A stretch of 64,000 nucleotides of DNA, taken from Methylobacterium sp. Leaf108. GTDB lineage: Bacteria; Pseudomonadota; Alphaproteobacteria; Rhizobiales; Beijerinckiaceae. Of this stretch, positions 8,522 through 17,299 are shown piece after piece (positions within the stretch are counted from its first letter, which is position 1; every line of letters starts with the position of its first letter). The notes under the pieces were generated by a model. The model did not search any database. It saw nothing but the letters and a program-made list of their open reading frames with translations, and was not told the DNA's origin. The DNA is taken from positions 2,649 through 66,648 of the forward strand of contig NZ_LMND01000003.1 of NCBI RefSeq assembly GCF_001423265.1. Direction: 5' to 3'. Both the position numbers and the translations under genes were made by a program.

Positions 8522-9244
8522 ATGAGCCTGGTCAAGCGCATCGGCCGCGCGCCGGCGGTGCAGACCGTCCTCGGAGTCCTGGCCGAGCGCTACCTGCGCC
8601 TCGTGCGCCGCACCAACCGCTTCGTGGTCGAGCCCGCCGGCCCCGACCCCTGGCTCGACGGGCTCTCGCCCTTCATCGCGGGCATGTGGCACGGCCAGCA
8701 CACGATGATCTCGTTCATGCGCCGGCCGCACGACCGCATCGCCACCATCATCTCCCGCTCGGCGGACGGGAACGTCAACACCATCGCCCTGACCCGGATG
8801 GGGGTGCGGGTGATCCGCGCCTCGGGTGCCCGCGGCCGCGCCGTGCGCGACGTGCGCGCCAAGGGCGGGGCCGAGGGCCTGCGCGCCATGCTGCGCGCCC
8901 TCAAGGACGGCGAGAGCGTCGCCTTCAGCGCCGACGTGCCGAAGGTGTCGCGGCGCTGCGACGCCGGCATCCTGACCCTGGCCCGCTTCTCGGGCCGCCC
9001 GATCGTGCCGGTGGCGGTGGTGACGAGCCGCCACCTGCGCCTGCGCAGCTGGGACCGGGCCTGCTTCGGCCTGCCGTTCGGGCGCGGCGCCATGGTGTTC
9101 GGCCGCGCCTTCGAGGTGCCGCGCGAGATCGAACCGGAAGCGTTCGAGGCGATCCGCCTGGCGGTGGAGGCCGAGATGAACCGGGTCCACGACCGCGCCT
9201 ACACCCTGGTCGGGCGCCACGACCGCGTCGGGAATCCGCCATGA
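8522..9244 (+). CDS. DUF374 lysophospholipid acyltransferase-like protein
   Basis: This is a member of the acyltransferase-like family that precedes waaA and lpxK in many Rhizobiales. The visible acyltransferase blocks are FIAGMWHGQHTMISF (the H-Q-H stretch stands in for the HX4D catalytic motif), a glycine/arginine block GVRVIRASGARGRAVRD and SADVPKVSRRCDAGI. It probably adds an acyl chain to a lipid A precursor or a related membrane lipid; this is inferred from family and position. The start MSLVKRIG at 8522 is preferred for homology; a TTG at 8480 in the same frame is possible. Its TGA overlaps the next ATG (ATGA), showing translational coupling to waaA. Confidence 0.82.
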   Translation: MSLVKRIGRAPAVQTVLGVLAERYLRLVRRTNRFVVEPAGPDPWLDGLSPFIAGMWHGQHTMISFMRRPHDRIATIISRSADGNVNTIALTRMGVRVIRASGARGRAVRDVRAKGGAEGLRAMLRALKDGESVAFSADVPKVSRRCDAGILTLARFSGRPIVPVAVVTSRHLRLRSWDRACFGLPFGRGAMVFGRAFEVPREIEPEAFEAIRLAVEAEMNRVHDRAYTLVGRHDRVGNPP

Positions 9245-10581
9245 CGGCACCGGCTCTCCAGAAGGCGCAGGCCCTGATGAAGGCGCCACCCCTGCCGTTG
9301 AGCATCACGGCCTACCGCACCGGCCTCACCCTGGCCGAGCCCGCCCTGTCGGGCCTGCTGGCGTTCCGGGCCCGGCGCGGCAAGGAGGACACCGCCCGCC
9401 TGCCCGAGCGCCGGGGCGTGCCCGGGCGGGTCAGGCCACGGGGGCGCCTGTGCTGGATGCACGGGGCCAGCATCGGCGAGGCGCTGTCCCTCGTCGGCCT
9501 CGTCGACGGCATGATCGCACGCGGCTTCTCGGTGCTGGTGACCACGGGCACCCGCAGCGCCGCCGAACTGATCGGCGCCCGGCTGCCGCCGGCCGCCTTC
9601 CACCAATACGTGCCGTTGGACGCGCCGCGCTGGATCGGCCGCTTCCTCGACCACTGGCGGCCCGACCTCGCCCTGGTGGCCGAATCCGAGATCTGGCCCA
9701 GCACCATCGTGGCGCTGCACGCCCGCGGGGTGCCGCTGCTCCTCGTCAACGGCCGGATGTCGGAGCGGTCGTTCAAGGGGTGGGGGCGCACGCCGCGCAC
9801 CGCCGAGGCGCTGTTGTCGCGCATCGCCGTCTGCCTCGCCCAGACGCAGGAGGACGCGGAGCGGTTCGCGCGGCTCGGGGCGCCGCGGGTGAGCGTCACC
9901 GGCAACCTCAAGTACGATTCCGCCGTTCCCGCCGTGGACGAGGCGCATCTGGCGCACCTGCGCAGCGTCGTCGGCGGCCGGCCGGTCTGGGCTGCGGCCA
10001 GCACCCATCCGGGCGAGGACGCCATGGTCGCCCGCGCCCACCTCGCGCTCAAGGACCGGCTGCCGGACCTGCTCACCGTCCTGGTGCCGCGCCACCCCCA
10101 TCGCGGCGCCGAGATCGCGAGCGAGGTCGCCGGCCTCGGCCTGCGCACCGCCCGCCGGGCGCAGGGCGGCTGGCCGCACGGGGCGATCGACCTCTACGTC
10201 GCCGATACGCTGGGCGAACTCGGGCTGTTCTATCGCCTGTGCCCGCTGGTGTTCCTCGGCGGTTCGCTGGTACCCCACGGCGGCCAGAACCCGATCGAGC
10301 CGACCCGCCTCAAGGCGGCCGTGCTGCACGGGCCGCACGTCGAGAACTTCACACAGGTCTACCGCGCCCTCGACGCGGCCGGGGGCGCCCTGGCGGTGGC
10401 CGACGAGCGCGATCTCGCCGCGGCCGTCGCTGACCTCCTGCCGGATCCGCGCCGGCTGCGGGCGATGGCCGCGGCGGGAGGGGCCGCCCTGCTGCCGTTC
10501 GAGGGTGCCCTCGACCGGACCCTGGCGGTGATCGAGCCGTTCATCGCGCAGATGACCCTCTCGGCCATGGCCCGGCCGTGA
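9241..10581 (+). CDS. waaA: 3-deoxy-D-manno-octulosonic acid (Kdo) transferase
   Basis: This inner-membrane-associated GT30 enzyme moves Kdo from CMP-Kdo onto lipid IVA. The 446 residues fit the family. Visible landmarks are WMHGASIGEALS (residues about 76-87, with the conserved Glu of the acceptor side), GTRSAAEL, ALVAESEIWPSTI, VNGRMSERSFKGW, TGNLKYDS and the CMP-Kdo side SLVPHGGQNPIEP. The N-terminal anchor is short (SITAYRTGLTLAEPAL). It overlaps the upstream acyltransferase by 4 nt and is followed 16 nt later by lpxK, so the three genes form a lipid A/Kdo operon. Confidence 0.95.
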   Translation: MTAPALQKAQALMKAPPLPLSITAYRTGLTLAEPALSGLLAFRARRGKEDTARLPERRGVPGRVRPRGRLCWMHGASIGEALSLVGLVDGMIARGFSVLVTTGTRSAAELIGARLPPAAFHQYVPLDAPRWIGRFLDHWRPDLALVAESEIWPSTIVALHARGVPLLLVNGRMSERSFKGWGRTPRTAEALLSRIAVCLAQTQEDAERFARLGAPRVSVTGNLKYDSAVPAVDEAHLAHLRSVVGGRPVWAAASTHPGEDAMVARAHLALKDRLPDLLTVLVPRHPHRGAEIASEVAGLGLRTARRAQGGWPHGAIDLYVADTLGELGLFYRLCPLVFLGGSLVPHGGQNPIEPTRLKAAVLHGPHVENFTQVYRALDAAGGALAVADERDLAAAVADLLPDPRRLRAMAAAGGAALLPFEGALDRTLAVIEPFIAQMTLSAMARP

Positions 10582-10597
10582 GGGTGAGCGGGTCCTG

Positions 10598-11581
10598 ATG
10601 CGGCCCCCGGCCTTCTGGGACGCCTCCTCCCGCCATCCGGCCGCCCGGCTCCTGGCCCCCCTGGGCCGGCTCTACGGCCGCTTCACCGCGGCCCGCATGG
10701 ACCGGCCCGGCGAGCCCGGCCCCTGCCCGGTGGTCTGCATCGGCAACCTCACCCTCGGGGGGGCCGGCAAGACGCCGACGGCGCTCGCCGTCGCCGCCCT
10801 CCTGCGCGATCGCGGCGCCCGGCCGGCCTTCCTCACCCGCGGCTACGGCGGCCGGCTCGCCGGCCCCGTGGCGGTGGACGCCGCTCGCCACGATGCCGCG
10901 GCGGTGGGCGACGAGGCCTTGCTGCTCGCCTGGGCCGCCACGACGGTGGTGTCCCGCGACCGGCCGGCCGGCGCGCGCCTCTGCCGCGACCGGGGCGCCA
11001 CGGCGGTGGTGATGGACGACGGGCTGCAGAACCCGAGCCTGACCAAGACCCTGTCGCTGGCGGTGGTGGATGCGGGTGCGGGCATCGGCAACGGCCTGCC
11101 CTTCCCCGCCGGCCCCCTGCGGGTGCCCCTGGCCCGGCAATGGCCCCACGTCGACGCCGTGGTGCTGGTGGGAACGGGCGAACCCGGCGAGCGCGTCGCC
11201 GCCATGGCGAGCGCGCGCGGCCTGCCGGTGTTCCGCGCACGGCTGGTGCCGGACCGGTCCGGACCGCCGCTGGCCGGGCGCCGGCTCCTCGCCTTCGCCG
11301 GCATCGGCCGGCCGGACAAATTCTTCGCGACCCTGCGCGAGGCCGGCGCCGAGGTCGTCGGGACGCGCGGCTTTCCCGACCACCACCCCTACCGCGCCGG
11401 CGACCTCGCCGCCCTCGCCGCCGAGGCGCAGCGCCTCGGGGCCGGGCTGATCACCACGCAGAAGGACCTGGTTCGGGTGCCGCCGGCCTTCGCGGATCGG
11501 ATCGAGGCGCTGCCGGTGACCCTGCGCTTCGCCGACGAGGCGGCGGTGGCCGGGCTGCTGCGGCGGCTCCCGAGCCTTTGA
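10598..11581 (+). CDS. lpxK: Tetraacyldisaccharide 4'-kinase
   Basis: LpxK phosphorylates the 4' position of the lipid A disaccharide using ATP at the inner membrane. The P-loop GNLTLGGAGKTPT is at about residues 47-59, followed by FLTRGYGG, VGDEALLLA, VMDDGLQNPSL (catalytic Asp region) and FAGIGRPDKFF. The C-terminal part has FPDHHPY and TTQKDLVR. Length (327) is normal. It is the last gene of the acyltransferase-waaA-lpxK operon. Confidence 0.95.
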   Translation: MRPPAFWDASSRHPAARLLAPLGRLYGRFTAARMDRPGEPGPCPVVCIGNLTLGGAGKTPTALAVAALLRDRGARPAFLTRGYGGRLAGPVAVDAARHDAAAVGDEALLLAWAATTVVSRDRPAGARLCRDRGATAVVMDDGLQNPSLTKTLSLAVVDAGAGIGNGLPFPAGPLRVPLARQWPHVDAVVLVGTGEPGERVAAMASARGLPVFRARLVPDRSGPPLAGRRLLAFAGIGRPDKFFATLREAGAEVVGTRGFPDHHPYRAGDLAALAAEAQRLGAGLITTQKDLVRVPPAFADRIEALPVTLRFADEAAVAGLLRRLPSL

Positions 11582-11693
11582 TGGTCACTCCGGTCGGTGC
11601 GGACGTCCCCTTCCAGCCTAACCGAGCCGTCGACCGGGTGTCGGGTGTCGGAGGACAGGACCGGTTTCGTCATGGAACCGGCCGGCCCGTCGG

Positions 11694-11709
11694 TGTTTCA
11701 CGGGAAACA
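11694..11709. promoter_or_regulatory. parS-like site (1 mismatch)
   Basis: TGTTTCACGGGAAACA differs from the bacterial parS consensus TGTTTCACGTGAAACA only at one central base. It lies in the gap between lpxK and the DUF2093 gene. ParB/Spo0J binds such sites near chromosome origins. The central mismatch may weaken binding. Confidence 0.55.
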
Positions 11710-11806
11710 TACTGTCGCCATCGGCGAGGGATTCTTCGGGCTCTCCGCCGCACCTCATGAGAATGAGGAGACTGCTCCTGGCCGCATCGCCGACGCGCGA
11801 CCCCGT

Positions 11807-12028
11807 TCACCCCGCCTTCGCACTCCCGGCCAGCCGCTCCATCACCGCCTCCGGCGTGGCATAGGCCTCCTGGCGGTCGACGCTCCAGTAGCGCAGGTCG
11901 TCGAGGGGGATGGCGGTTCCGGTCACCGCGCAGCGCACGAAGGTGCCGGGCTTGATCACCCGCATGGTGCCGTCGCCGTATTCCACCACCGCCTCGCCGG
12001 ATCCGCTCCGATCGTATCGCCCCAGCAT
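11807..12028 (-). CDS. DUF2093 protein, 73 aa
   Basis: This small cytosolic protein (MLGRYDRSGSGEAVVEYGDG..., IKPGTFVRCAVTG, IPLDDLRYWSV, EAYATPEA) matches the DUF2093 family, which in Rhizobiales sits next to lpxK as it does here, but convergent with it. Function unknown. There is a single Cys and no metal-binding pair. Confidence 0.85.
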   Translation of the reverse strand: MLGRYDRSGSGEAVVEYGDGTMRVIKPGTFVRCAVTGTAIPLDDLRYWSVDRQEAYATPEAVMERLAGSAKAG

Positions 12029-12143
12029 CGCTCTTGCGTCCTTCGTCCGTCCTCGCCGTGATGACGTGTCTTAGGAGTGCGGCCGGCGCTTGTCGACGCG
12101 GCCGGCCTCGACAGGCGCGAAGCCTTGGTGCCAATGATCGGCG

Positions 12144-12587
12144 ATGCCCGCCTTTCCGCCCGACGCTTCCGCCTTGATGAGCGAGCCCGCCCCGCCCCTC
12201 GACGCGCTGTTCGCCGCCGCCCGCCTGGCGCGGGAGCGGGCGCATGCCCCCTATTCGACCTTCCGGGTCGGGGCCGCCCTCGTCGACGAAGCCGGCCGGG
12301 TCCATGCCGGCTGCAACGTCGAGAACGCGGCCTATCCGGTGGGCACCTGCGCCGAGGCCGGGGCCATCGCCGCGATGGTGGCGGGCGGCGGGCGGCGCAT
12401 CCGCGCGATCCTGGTGCTCGGCGACGGCCCGGCCCTGGTGACGCCCTGCGGCGCCTGCCGTCAGCGCATCCGCGAGTTCGCCGAGCCGTCCGCTCCGATC
12501 CACGTGGCCGGGCCGGAGGGAATCCGGCGCAGCTTCATCCTCGACGACCTGTTGCCCGCCTCGTTCGGGCCGGACAACCTGGCGTGA
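12144..12587 (+). CDS. cdd: Cytidine deaminase
   Basis: The enzyme hydrolyses cytidine and deoxycytidine to uridine forms, the first step of this salvage operon. The zinc site is clear: NVENAAYPVGTCAEAGAI (C-A-E, Cys ligand and catalytic Glu) and TPCGACRQ (two Cys ligands). Substrate-binding FRVGAALVD and CNVENA are present. Length fits the homotetrameric class. Two starts are possible, 12144 and 12177 (MSEPAPP); the second is equally plausible. The stop overlaps the GTG of the next gene. Confidence 0.93.
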   Translation: MPAFPPDASALMSEPAPPLDALFAAARLARERAHAPYSTFRVGAALVDEAGRVHAGCNVENAAYPVGTCAEAGAIAAMVAGGGRRIRAILVLGDGPALVTPCGACRQRIREFAEPSAPIHVAGPEGIRRSFILDDLLPASFGPDNLA

Positions 12588-13408
12588 CGGCCCCCTCGCC
12601 CGATGTCGCCGTGGCGGCGGCCCGCGACCACCTGATGCGGCAGGGATTCGCCGGCCCCTACGCCTGCGCGATCGTCACCGGCACCGGGCTCGGCGCCCTG
12701 GTCGGCGGCCTCGGGGAGGCCCGTGCCCTGCCCTACGCGGAGATCCCGGGGTTTCCGGCCCCCGGCGTCAGCGGCCACGGCGGGAGCCTGCACAGCGGCC
12801 TTCTCGCGGGCCGGCCGGTGCTGGTGTTCGAGGGCCGGGCCCATGCCTACGAGCGCGGGCACGCCGCCGCGATGCGGGTGCCCGTCGGCCTCGCTCGCGC
12901 GCTCGGGGCGGGTGCCCTGCTGCTGACCAACGCCGCCGGCTCTCTGATGCCTCAGGCCGGCCCCGGCAGCCTCGTCGCCCTCACCGACCACATCAACCTG
13001 TCGGGGCTCAACCCCCTCGTGGGCGAGGCGAGCGACGCCCGCTTCGTCGGCATGGTCGGGGCCTACGACGCGGCCTTGCGCGGGCATCTCCACGCCGCCG
13101 CCGAAGCCTGCGCCGTCCCGCTGTTTGAGGGCGTCTACGCCTGGTTCTCCGGCCCGAGCTTCGAGACCCCGGCGGAGGTGCGCATGGCCGGGCGCATGGG
13201 GGCCGACCTCGTCGGGATGTCGACGGTGCCCGAGGTCATCCTCGCCCGGTTCTACCGTCTGCCGGTGGCCGCGGTCTCGGTGGTCACCAACCTCGCCGCC
13301 GGGATCGAGGGGGGCGACCCCGACCATGCCGAGACCAAGGCGGCGGCCAGCGCCGCGGCCGCCGACCTTGCCCGCCTCGTCGAGGCCTTCGTCGCGAGAC
13401 TGCCGTGA
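12584..13408 (+). CDS. Purine nucleoside phosphorylase (trimeric type)
   Basis: It cleaves purine nucleosides with phosphate to base and (deoxy)ribose 1-phosphate. The trimeric PNP/MTAP signature is present: TGTGLGAL (phosphate loop), GHGGSL, FEGRAHAYERGH, LTNAAGSLM, the base-site Glu in YAWFSGPSFETPAE, MVGMSTVPEVI (here LVGMSTVPE) and SVVTNLAAG with the catalytic Asn. The start is a GTG overlapping the cdd stop (GTGA). 274 aa is normal. It may correspond to punA/xapA/deoD in function; specificity is not decidable from sequence alone. Confidence 0.92.
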   Translation: MTAPSPDVAVAAARDHLMRQGFAGPYACAIVTGTGLGALVGGLGEARALPYAEIPGFPAPGVSGHGGSLHSGLLAGRPVLVFEGRAHAYERGHAAAMRVPVGLARALGAGALLLTNAAGSLMPQAGPGSLVALTDHINLSGLNPLVGEASDARFVGMVGAYDAALRGHLHAAAEACAVPLFEGVYAWFSGPSFETPAEVRMAGRMGADLVGMSTVPEVILARFYRLPVAAVSVVTNLAAGIEGGDPDHAETKAAASAAAADLARLVEAFVARLP

Positions 13409-14151
13409 CACGTTTGCCCTTAGACGCCGCCTTCGCCCGGCGCGCCATGCCGCTCCTCGACCTCACCGACCTTTCGGAGGGCTGCACCGCCGCCGCCGTG
13501 GCGGCCCTCTGCGCCACGGCGCGCGACAGCAGGGTGGCGGCGGTCTGCGTCTGGCCGCGCTTCGTCACGGAGGCCCGCGGGCACCTGGGGACGAGCGGCG
13601 TGCGCGTCGCCACGGTGATCAACTTTCCGGGCGGCGGCGAGGACGTCGCGAGTGCCGTGGCCGACACCCGCGCGGCGCTGTCGGACGGCGCCCATGAGAT
13701 CGACCTCGTCCTGCCCTACCGCGCCCATCTGGAGGGGCGCGCCGACCCGGTCCGCGCGATGGTCGCCGCGGTACGGGCGGCCTGCGGCGGGGCCCTGCTC
13801 AAGGTGATCCTGGAGACCGGGGAGCTGACGACGCCCGAGGCCATCGCCGGGGCGAGCCGCCTCGCCCTGGAAGAAGGTGCCGACATGCTCAAGACTTCCA
13901 CCGGCAAGAGCCCGGTCTCGGCGACGCCGGAGGCCGCCCGCATCATGCTCGCGGCCATCCGCGCCCATGCCGGGCCGCGCCCGGCCGGCCTCAAGATCTC
14001 GGGCGGGGTACGCACCATCGCCGACGCCGCCCCCTACCTCGCCCTGGCCGACGCGGCGATGGGGGCGGAATGGGCGAGCCCGGCGACCTTCCGCTTCGGC
14101 GCGAGCCAGCTGCACGGGGCGCTGGCCGCCGCCCTCGGAGAGACGCGATGA
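13405..14151 (+). CDS. deoC: Deoxyribose-phosphate aldolase
   Basis: DeoC splits 2-deoxyribose 5-phosphate into glyceraldehyde 3-phosphate and acetaldehyde. Schiff-base chemistry residues are visible: VKVIxETG equivalent [11 protein letters not shown] (Lys), [12 protein letters not shown] (catalytic Lys with its TSTG loop) and [10 protein letters not shown] (second Lys). AVCVWPRFV and [10 protein letters not shown] mark the TIM-barrel start. It overlaps the PNP stop by 4 nt and the deoA start by 4 nt. Confidence 0.95.
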   Translation: MTRLPLDAAFARRAMPLLDLTDLSEGCTAAAVAALCATARDSRVAAVCVWPRFVTEARGHLGTSGVRVATVINFPGGGEDVASAVADTRAALSDGAHEIDLVLPYRAHLEGRADPVRAMVAAVRAACGGALLKVILETGELTTPEAIAGASRLALEEGADMLKTSTGKSPVSATPEAARIMLAAIRAHAGPRPAGLKISGGVRTIADAAPYLALADAAMGAEWASPATFRFGASQLHGALAAALGETR

Positions 14152-15458
14152 GACTCCCCCAGGAGATCATCCGGCACAAGCGCGACGGCCACGACCTCGC
14201 GCCCGCCGAGATCGCCGGCTTCATCGCCGGGCTCACCGACGGGCGCGTCACGGAAGGCCAGGCGGCGGCCTTCGCCATGGCGGTGTTCTTTCGCGGGCTG
14301 TCCCTGGACGAGCGGGTGGCACTGACCCGGGCGATGACCGAGTCGGGCACGGTGCTGGCCTGGGACCTGCCCGGCCCCGCCCTCGACAAGCATTCGAGCG
14401 GTGGCGTCGGCGACACCGTCAGCCTCGTGCTGGCACCGATGGTGGCGGCCTGCGGCGGCTACGTGCCGATGATCTCGGGCCGCGGCCTCGGCCACACCGG
14501 CGGCACGCTGGACAAGCTCGCGAGCATCCCCGGCTACGACGTGGCGCCCGACCTCACCCGCTTCCGCCAGGTGGTGCGGGAGGCCGGCTGCGCCATCATC
14601 GGCCAGACCGCCGACCTCGCCCCGGCCGACCGGCGCCTCTACGCCATCCGCGACGTCACCGGCACGGTGGAATCGCTCGATCTCATCACCGCCTCGATCC
14701 TGTCGAAGAAGCTCGCCGCCGGGCTCGACGGCCTGGTGATGGACGTGAAGACCGGCTCGGGCGCCTTCATGACGAGTCTCGACGAGGCGCGCGCGCTCGC
14801 CACCAGCATCGTCACGGTGGCCAAGGGGGCGGGGCTGAACACCGTCGCCCTCGTCACCGACATGGACGCGCCGCTGGCCAGCGCCGCCGGCAACGCCGTG
14901 GAGGTGGCCTATGCGATCGACTACCTCACCGGCCGCCGCCGCGAGCCGGCCTTCCACGCGGTGACCCTGGCGCTGGCGGCCGAGATGCTGGTGCTGGGCG
15001 GCCTCGCCGGGGATGTCGCGCAGGCGACCCGACGGCTGGAGGCGACCCTGGCCGACGGCCGCGCCGCCGAGGCTTTTTCGCGGATGGTTCGCGCGCTCGG
15101 CGGCCCCGCCGACCTCGTGGAGCGCCCCGACCGTCACCTGCCGCGGGCGCCCGTCGTCCGAACGGTCCTGCCAACGGAACAGGGCCACGTCGCCGGCGTG
15201 GCGACCCGGGCGCTCGGCCTCGCCGTCATCGCGCTGGGCGGTGGCCGGACCCGGCCGCAGGACGGCATCGACCCGGCCGTCGGCCTCACGAACCTCCCCC
15301 GCCCCGGCGACCCGGTCGGCCCCGACCGCCCGCTCGGCATCGTCCATGCGGCGAGCGAGGCGGCTGCGGACGAAGCCGAAGCGGCGGTGCGGGCGGCCTA
15401 TCGGATCGGGGCGCAGGGGCGTGAACCGAGGCCGGCCGTGATCGAACGGATCGGGTGA
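14148..15458 (+). CDS. deoA: Thymidine phosphorylase
   Basis: It phosphorolyses thymidine (and deoxyuridine) to base and deoxyribose 1-phosphate. The start [14 protein letters not shown] gives the normal N-terminus and 436 aa. Phosphate and nucleoside binding motifs are [29 protein letters not shown] (family signature), [25 protein letters not shown] and the C-terminal domain. It closes the cdd-PNP-deoC-deoA operon, in which every junction overlaps by 4 nt, so the four products are probably made in step. Confidence 0.95.
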   Translation: MRLPQEIIRHKRDGHDLAPAEIAGFIAGLTDGRVTEGQAAAFAMAVFFRGLSLDERVALTRAMTESGTVLAWDLPGPALDKHSSGGVGDTVSLVLAPMVAACGGYVPMISGRGLGHTGGTLDKLASIPGYDVAPDLTRFRQVVREAGCAIIGQTADLAPADRRLYAIRDVTGTVESLDLITASILSKKLAAGLDGLVMDVKTGSGAFMTSLDEARALATSIVTVAKGAGLNTVALVTDMDAPLASAAGNAVEVAYAIDYLTGRRREPAFHAVTLALAAEMLVLGGLAGDVAQATRRLEATLADGRAAEAFSRMVRALGGPADLVERPDRHLPRAPVVRTVLPTEQGHVAGVATRALGLAVIALGGGRTRPQDGIDPAVGLTNLPRPGDPVGPDRPLGIVHAASEAAADEAEAAVRAAYRIGAQGREPRPAVIERIG

Positions 15459-15492
15459 TCGGTCGGATCGCGCGGACCGGGATCGCCCCCCC

Positions 15493-15930
15493 TCACGATG
15501 CGCCTGTCGCCCTGCGTCCGGCGACCCGGGCATGCACCCCCATCCCCACCGCCATCGCCCCCACGAACACCAGCACCGGCACGGCGCCGGAGGACAGCGC
15601 GGCCACCGCCGGGCCGGGGCAGAGGCCGGCCAGCCCCCAGCCGATGCCGAACAGGGCCGAGCCGATCACCAGGGGCGGGTCGATCCGGCGGCCGGCGGGG
15701 ATCTCGAAGCGGGCGTCGAAGGCCGGCCGGGCGAGGCGGCGCTGGATCAGGGTGCCGAGGGCCGAGACGGTGACGGCGCCCCCGAGGACGGCCATCAGGC
15801 TCGGGTCCCAGGCGCCGCCGACGTCGAGAAAGCCGCGCACGCGCACCGGGTCGAGCATCCCTGAGAGCGACAGCCCGAAGCCGAAGACGAGGCCGGCGGC
15901 CAGGGCGGACAGGAGGCGGGCCGGGCTCAT
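15493..15930 (-). CDS. YeeE/YedE family permease subunit, 145 aa (second half)
   Basis: Four hydrophobic segments can be seen (LLSALAAGLVFGFGLSLSG, SLMAVLGGAVTVSALG, LVIGSALFGIGWGLAGLCPG, VPVLVFVGAMAVGMG). The GxxxGLCPGP motif carries the Cys that in YeeE-type proteins relays thiosulfate or other sulfur species. It is one half of a split YedE pair: its start overlaps the stop of the preceding half-size gene by 4 nt. It is the distal gene of a three-gene leftward operon with a sulfurtransferase-like protein, as in the bigR/sulfide-detoxification operons of Agrobacterium and Xylella. Confidence 0.88.
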   Translation of the reverse strand: MSPARLLSALAAGLVFGFGLSLSGMLDPVRVRGFLDVGGAWDPSLMAVLGGAVTVSALGTLIQRRLARPAFDARFEIPAGRRIDPPLVIGSALFGIGWGLAGLCPGPAVAALSSGAVPVLVFVGAMAVGMGVHARVAGRRATGAS

Positions 15931-16352
15931 GCGGCGAGCCTCATGAGGGTGACGGTGGCCATGCCGCTCGCCAGGAAGGTCGCCACCGCGACGAGGGAGC
16001 GGGGCGAGAGCCGCGCCAGACCGGCGACCCCGTGCCCGCTGGTGCAGCCCGAGCCGAGGCGGCTGCCGAAGCCGACGAGGAGGCCGGCGACGGCGAGCAG
16101 CGGCCACGACGCCTCGATCCGCATCACCGGCCAGGCCCCCGTGGCCACCGCGAACAGCGGCGGGCCCGACAGGAGCCCGAGCACGAAGGCCAGATCGGTC
16201 AGGCGGCGCTCGCCCCGGTCCCTGCCGAGACCGGCCACGAGGCCGCTGATGCCGGCGATGCGGCCGTTGAGGAGCAGCAGCATCGCGGCCGACAGCCCGA
16301 TGAGGAGCCCCCCCGCGAGCGAGGGGAGCAGCGGGCTTAGGATGTCGGTCAC
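15927..16352 (-). CDS. YeeE/YedE family permease subunit, 141 aa (first half)
   Basis: The start is a GTG (VTDILSPLL) overlapping the upstream stop by 4 nt. It is a membrane protein with segments around LLPSLAGGLLIGLSAAMLLL, LAFVLGLLSGPPLF, LLAVAGLLVGFGSRLGSGCTSGHGV and LVAVATFLASGMATV. The motif GSGCTSGHGVxG is the hallmark Cys motif of YeeE/YedE sulfur transporters. Paired with the following half-size gene it should form the sulfur-compound channel; import or export direction is not known. Confidence 0.88.
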   Translation of the reverse strand: MTDILSPLLPSLAGGLLIGLSAAMLLLLNGRIAGISGLVAGLGRDRGERRLTDLAFVLGLLSGPPLFAVATGAWPVMRIEASWPLLAVAGLLVGFGSRLGSGCTSGHGVAGLARLSPRSLVAVATFLASGMATVTLMRLAA

Positions 16353-16828
16353 GGGGTCTCTCCGGTGTCGGCGTCCCCGGTGCCGGCGTCTCCGGTCCGG
16401 TCCGGCGCGTGCCGGCGCAGCCAGGCGAGGGCGCCCGTGAGATCGAAGCCGAGGCCGGCGCCGTAGGCGAGCACGTCCTCGCGCCGCATCCGCCCGTCCA
16501 GAACTTCTCCCAGGACGTGCAGGGTGAGCGAGCGGGTGCCGCCGCGGCAATGGGCGAGGACCGGCCCGGGGGCGGCCGCGACCGTCTCGCGGAAGCGGCG
16601 CACGTCGTCGCGGGTGATGGTGTCGCCCGTCACCGGCAGGTCGGCGTAGGCGAGCCCGGCCGCCTCGGCCGCCGCGCGCTCGGCCGCCGCGCCCGGCTGG
16701 CCTGGCTCCTCCCCGTCGGGCCGGTTGTTGAGGAGGCCGGCGACGCCGTGGGCGGGCAGATCGGCGATCTCGGCCAGACTCGGCTGCCCCGACACCAGGA
16801 GCTTGGGGGTGACGCGCGTGAGCGGCAT
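16349..16828 (-). CDS. TIGR01244 sulfurtransferase/phosphatase-like protein
   Basis: This is a 159-residue homologue of the N-terminal domain of the Blh (beta-lactamase hydrolase-like) proteins. It has a dual-specificity-phosphatase fold with the loop HCRGGTRS (Cys-X5-Arg; catalytic Cys near residue 105), and LVSGQPSLAEI and LLNNRPDGEEPGQP at the N-terminus. In sulfide-responsive operons this domain is fused to or partnered with a persulfide dioxygenase and is taken to act on persulfide sulfur. The start MPLTRV is chosen over longer forms because AGGAC lies just upstream. First gene of the operon with the two YedE halves. Confidence 0.85.
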   Translation of the reverse strand: MPLTRVTPKLLVSGQPSLAEIADLPAHGVAGLLNNRPDGEEPGQPGAAAERAAAEAAGLAYADLPVTGDTITRDDVRRFRETVAAAPGPVLAHCRGGTRSLTLHVLGEVLDGRMRREDVLAYGAGLGFDLTGALAWLRRHAPDRTGDAGTGDADTGETP

Positions 16829-16905
16829 GGGCTGTCCTCTTCGTCGTTGCGGCGGGCGAACGCGACGCCGCCCACTTGTGTTTCGCTGATAGATCGTCAA
16901 ATATG

Positions 16906-16920
16906 CATTGTAAATCAATG
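16906..16920. promoter_or_regulatory. Inverted repeat, candidate operator of the sulfur operon
   Basis: CATTG-TAAAT-CAATG lies in an AT-rich stretch (16890-16935), about 80 nt upstream of the leftward sulfurtransferase start. Small AT-rich palindromes of this sort are bound by ArsR-type persulfide sensors such as BigR in comparable operons. No bigR-like gene is in the window, so the regulator is inferred to be elsewhere. Confidence 0.45.
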
Positions 16921-17094
16921 ACTTATAGAATTTTGAACCGCCAATCCAGCCCCACGGAGCAAGAATCGTCCATGAAATGGGATCGTCGCAGAAACCTCCA
17001 TCCGCGGCCTCACCGACCGCGGCGGGCCTGACCGTTCGACCACCAGAACAGACGCGATTGTCAAGAATAGCAGCATCGGCAGGAGGGTTAGGCC

Positions 17095-17286
17095 ATGGCA
17101 CCAGGGGATCAGGTGGTGTTCGCACGGCTCGACGTCGCGGAAGCCCTCGGCATCTGGCGGCACGCCACGGGTCGCGTCGTGGGAATCCACCCCGCGACCG
17201 ACGGGCCGCTGGCGGTGGACGTGGCCTTCGACGGCTACGGCGTCCTCGTCAGCTACATCGCCGCCCTGTTCACGCGCGTCGCCTGA
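17095..17286 (+). CDS. Small conserved-looking protein, 63 aa, upstream of cysE
   Basis: MAPGDQVVFARLDVAEALG... ending VSYIAALFTRVA. It has a good AGGAGG site 9 nt before the ATG. It starts like a small beta-barrel or KOW/SH3-like domain (GDQVVFARLD, GRVVGIHP, LAVDVAFDGYGV), but I do not recognise a named family. Only 13 nt separate it from cysE, so it should be co-transcribed with the sulfur/encapsulin genes. Confidence 0.7.
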   Translation: MAPGDQVVFARLDVAEALGIWRHATGRVVGIHPATDGPLAVDVAFDGYGVLVSYIAALFTRVA

Positions 17287-17299
17287 CGGCGCGGCCCGC

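Noticed and set aside
8686-9240. N-terminal extension of waaA
   Set aside because: The extension reads the acyltransferase gene in the wrong frame; the ATG at 9241 gives the normal KdtA start and the ATGA overlap.
12077-12583. Extension of the purine nucleoside phosphorylase
   Set aside because: It overlaps the whole cytidine deaminase gene in another frame and is Arg-rich; the GTG at 12584 is the natural start.
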